Assembly: GCA_947683425.1 (NCBI GenBank)
Contig: CANTUQ010000007.1
Coordinates: forward strand, 1,054,001 to 1,118,000
DNA from: Excoecaria cochinchinensis
Taxonomy: Eukaryota > Streptophyta > Magnoliopsida > Malpighiales > Euphorbiaceae
Direction: 5' to 3'
DNA: 64,000 nucleotides
Below are positions 63,312-64,000 of the stretch, in pieces. Position numbers and translations under genes: made by a program. Below the pieces are notes generated by a model. It had not been told where the DNA came from, searched no databases, and saw only the letters and a program-made list of their open reading frames with translations. How positions within the stretch are numbered: the first letter of the stretch is position 1; each line of letters starts with the position of its first letter.

Positions 63312-63332
63312 ATGCCCAGCCATGAAGGATGA
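63312..63332 (+). CDS. Overlapping upstream ORF (6 codons)
   Basis: ATG at 63312 opens a frame encoding MPSHEG and stops with TGA at 63330-63332, overlapping the main start at 63322 in another frame. If ribosomes use it, translation of the main protein would fall. Context GGATGCCC is weaker than that of the main ATG (AGCCATGAA). Confidence 0.4.
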   Translation: MPSHEG

Positions 63333-63666
63333 GTGGGTAAGGGCCGCGATGACGGACGATAGAGTGGTGGTAGAGCTGCTCGTGAGGCTCAAGCAAGCCC
63401 AGGCGGCTGTACCGGCTAAGCGTCAGCCCGTGATTCCTCCCCGATGGGGTCTACGTCTACCGAGGTCCAAACCAACCGCCGCAGCTTCTCTACGATGCGA
63501 GTTTGTTTCTGCCAGGAAAGATGGAGATTCTCCTACTAGATGCAGTCCTACAACGCCGCTTTCCTGGAGCGGTGGTGGCGGCTCTGCTTCTCCCTCCGCT
63601 ACTGCTGACGGATTTGAAGAAACTAGCCGCCGTCTCAGTCGTTCTCCTCCCGGCGTCAGATCCAAG
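63322..63666 (+). CDS. Uncharacterised plant protein, first exon (partial, continues past window)
   Basis: The first exon encodes 115 residues and ends at AGATCCAAG|GTTCTT with phase 0. Read without splicing, the frame stops six codons later. The opening MKDEWVRAAMTDDRVVVELL and the central block RCSPTTPLSWSGG, SPSATADGFEETSR belong to a plant-specific family I have seen annotated only as hypothetical. In relatives, as I remember them, a basic and coiled-coil region follows in later exons. The exon is Ser/Pro-rich and GC-rich compared with the surroundings. No signal peptide or membrane span. The rest of the gene lies beyond position 64000, so length and function cannot be judged. Confidence 0.75.
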
Positions 63667-64000
63667 GTTCTTGCTTCTCACCTCTAATCTCCCCCTCTCC
63701 CTGTTCTCTTTTCTCCAGCTGATCTGGTCAGGTCGTGTTCGGCCTGAGTTGACTCAGTAACGGTAAATATACTGTAATTGCGGGTTGATGAGTCTTGGAG
63801 TTGAAGAGTGAGTCCATGGACGATTACATTCTTGTCTTCGTCAGGTTGTTTTTTAATTCCTCCTGACCAATTTGCCCTCCGTTTATTATCTAATTTACTT
63901 TTACTACCTCTGACCTTTCTAACCGATTTTTCCATTTCCCGATTGCTTGTTATCAGTTATCATATTCTCAAAAAATAAAAAATAAAAGCAATCAGTTATC
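63667..64000 (+). other. Start of intron 1 of the right-edge gene
   Basis: From the donor GTTCTTGC onward the sequence is T-rich and interrupted by stops in all frames of the sense strand; no acceptor with following coding sequence is visible before the window ends. Confidence 0.5.

Larger units (their letters stand above)
55906..63321. other. 7.4-kb intergenic region at the right side
   Basis: No gene is supported. It contains a Stowaway MITE (58044-58310), a long (AT)n tract (59217-59272), an LTR-like piece (about 59420-59870), an hAT-like end (60880-60924), a small CACTA-like element (61079-61224) and, near 61960-62560, an AT-rich block flanked by TTGTTTGGTAAAT and its near inverse ATTTACCAAACACTT. 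The last 200 bp are the CT-rich leader of the right-edge gene. Confidence 0.6.

Noticed and set aside
63423..63760. Several minus-strand and shifted frames in the right-edge gene
   Set aside because: They are GC-driven shadows of the conserved first exon, which has the recognisable RCSPTTPLSWSGG block.

Overview
The window reads as nuclear DNA of a flowering plant, almost certainly a eudicot. It is very AT-rich, its genes have many short GT-AG introns, and it carries typical plant transposon relics and plant-specific gene families. I cannot place the species. I found no tRNA, rRNA, CRISPR, phage or bacterial features.

Seven protein genes can be supported. A single-exon DUF868 gene lies at 3630-4736 (-). 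A two-exon AP2/ERF gene of the ERF003 type lies at 20090-20735 (-). A 12-exon plastid UbiA-type aromatic prenyltransferase of the homogentisate-prenyltransferase family lies at 28109-31414 (+). An 11-exon plastid aspartate aminotransferase (ASP5 type) lies at 35864-39243 (+). A 10-exon receptor-like kinase of the At1g80640/At2g25220 type lies at 40275-43376 (-), facing the aminotransferase tail to tail. A single-exon gene with a PNRC/EDC-like decapping-factor motif lies at 50053-50571 (+). The first exon of an uncharacterised plant protein begins at 63322 (+) and the gene runs off the right edge. The genes have no obvious shared pathway; the order looks like ordinary plant synteny rather than a gene cluster.

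The long intergenic stretches hold mobile-element debris. There are two hAT-type non-autonomous elements with recognisable 8-bp target duplications (6797-7478 and 11327-12675), hAT relics inside the kinase introns, a Stowaway MITE (58044-58310), and an inverted-repeat element (53428-53927). A long-terminal-repeat-like inverted element of about 2.4 kb (about 32.7-35.1 kb) carries a recurring 32-bp palindrome and a broken GRF-type zinc-finger gene. Several decayed solo-LTR-like pieces and many AT or CT microsatellites complete the set.

The most unusual structure is a tandem array at about 54.5-55.9 kb, with a relative at 14.7-15.05 kb. Each unit carries a sequence matching the plant snRNA upstream sequence element (TCCCACATCG), followed at exactly 25 bp by a TTATAAG box. 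This fixed geometry is retained in intact and mutated units alike. The second item of interest is the prenyltransferase, which may be a specialised-metabolism derivative of the tocopherol enzyme.
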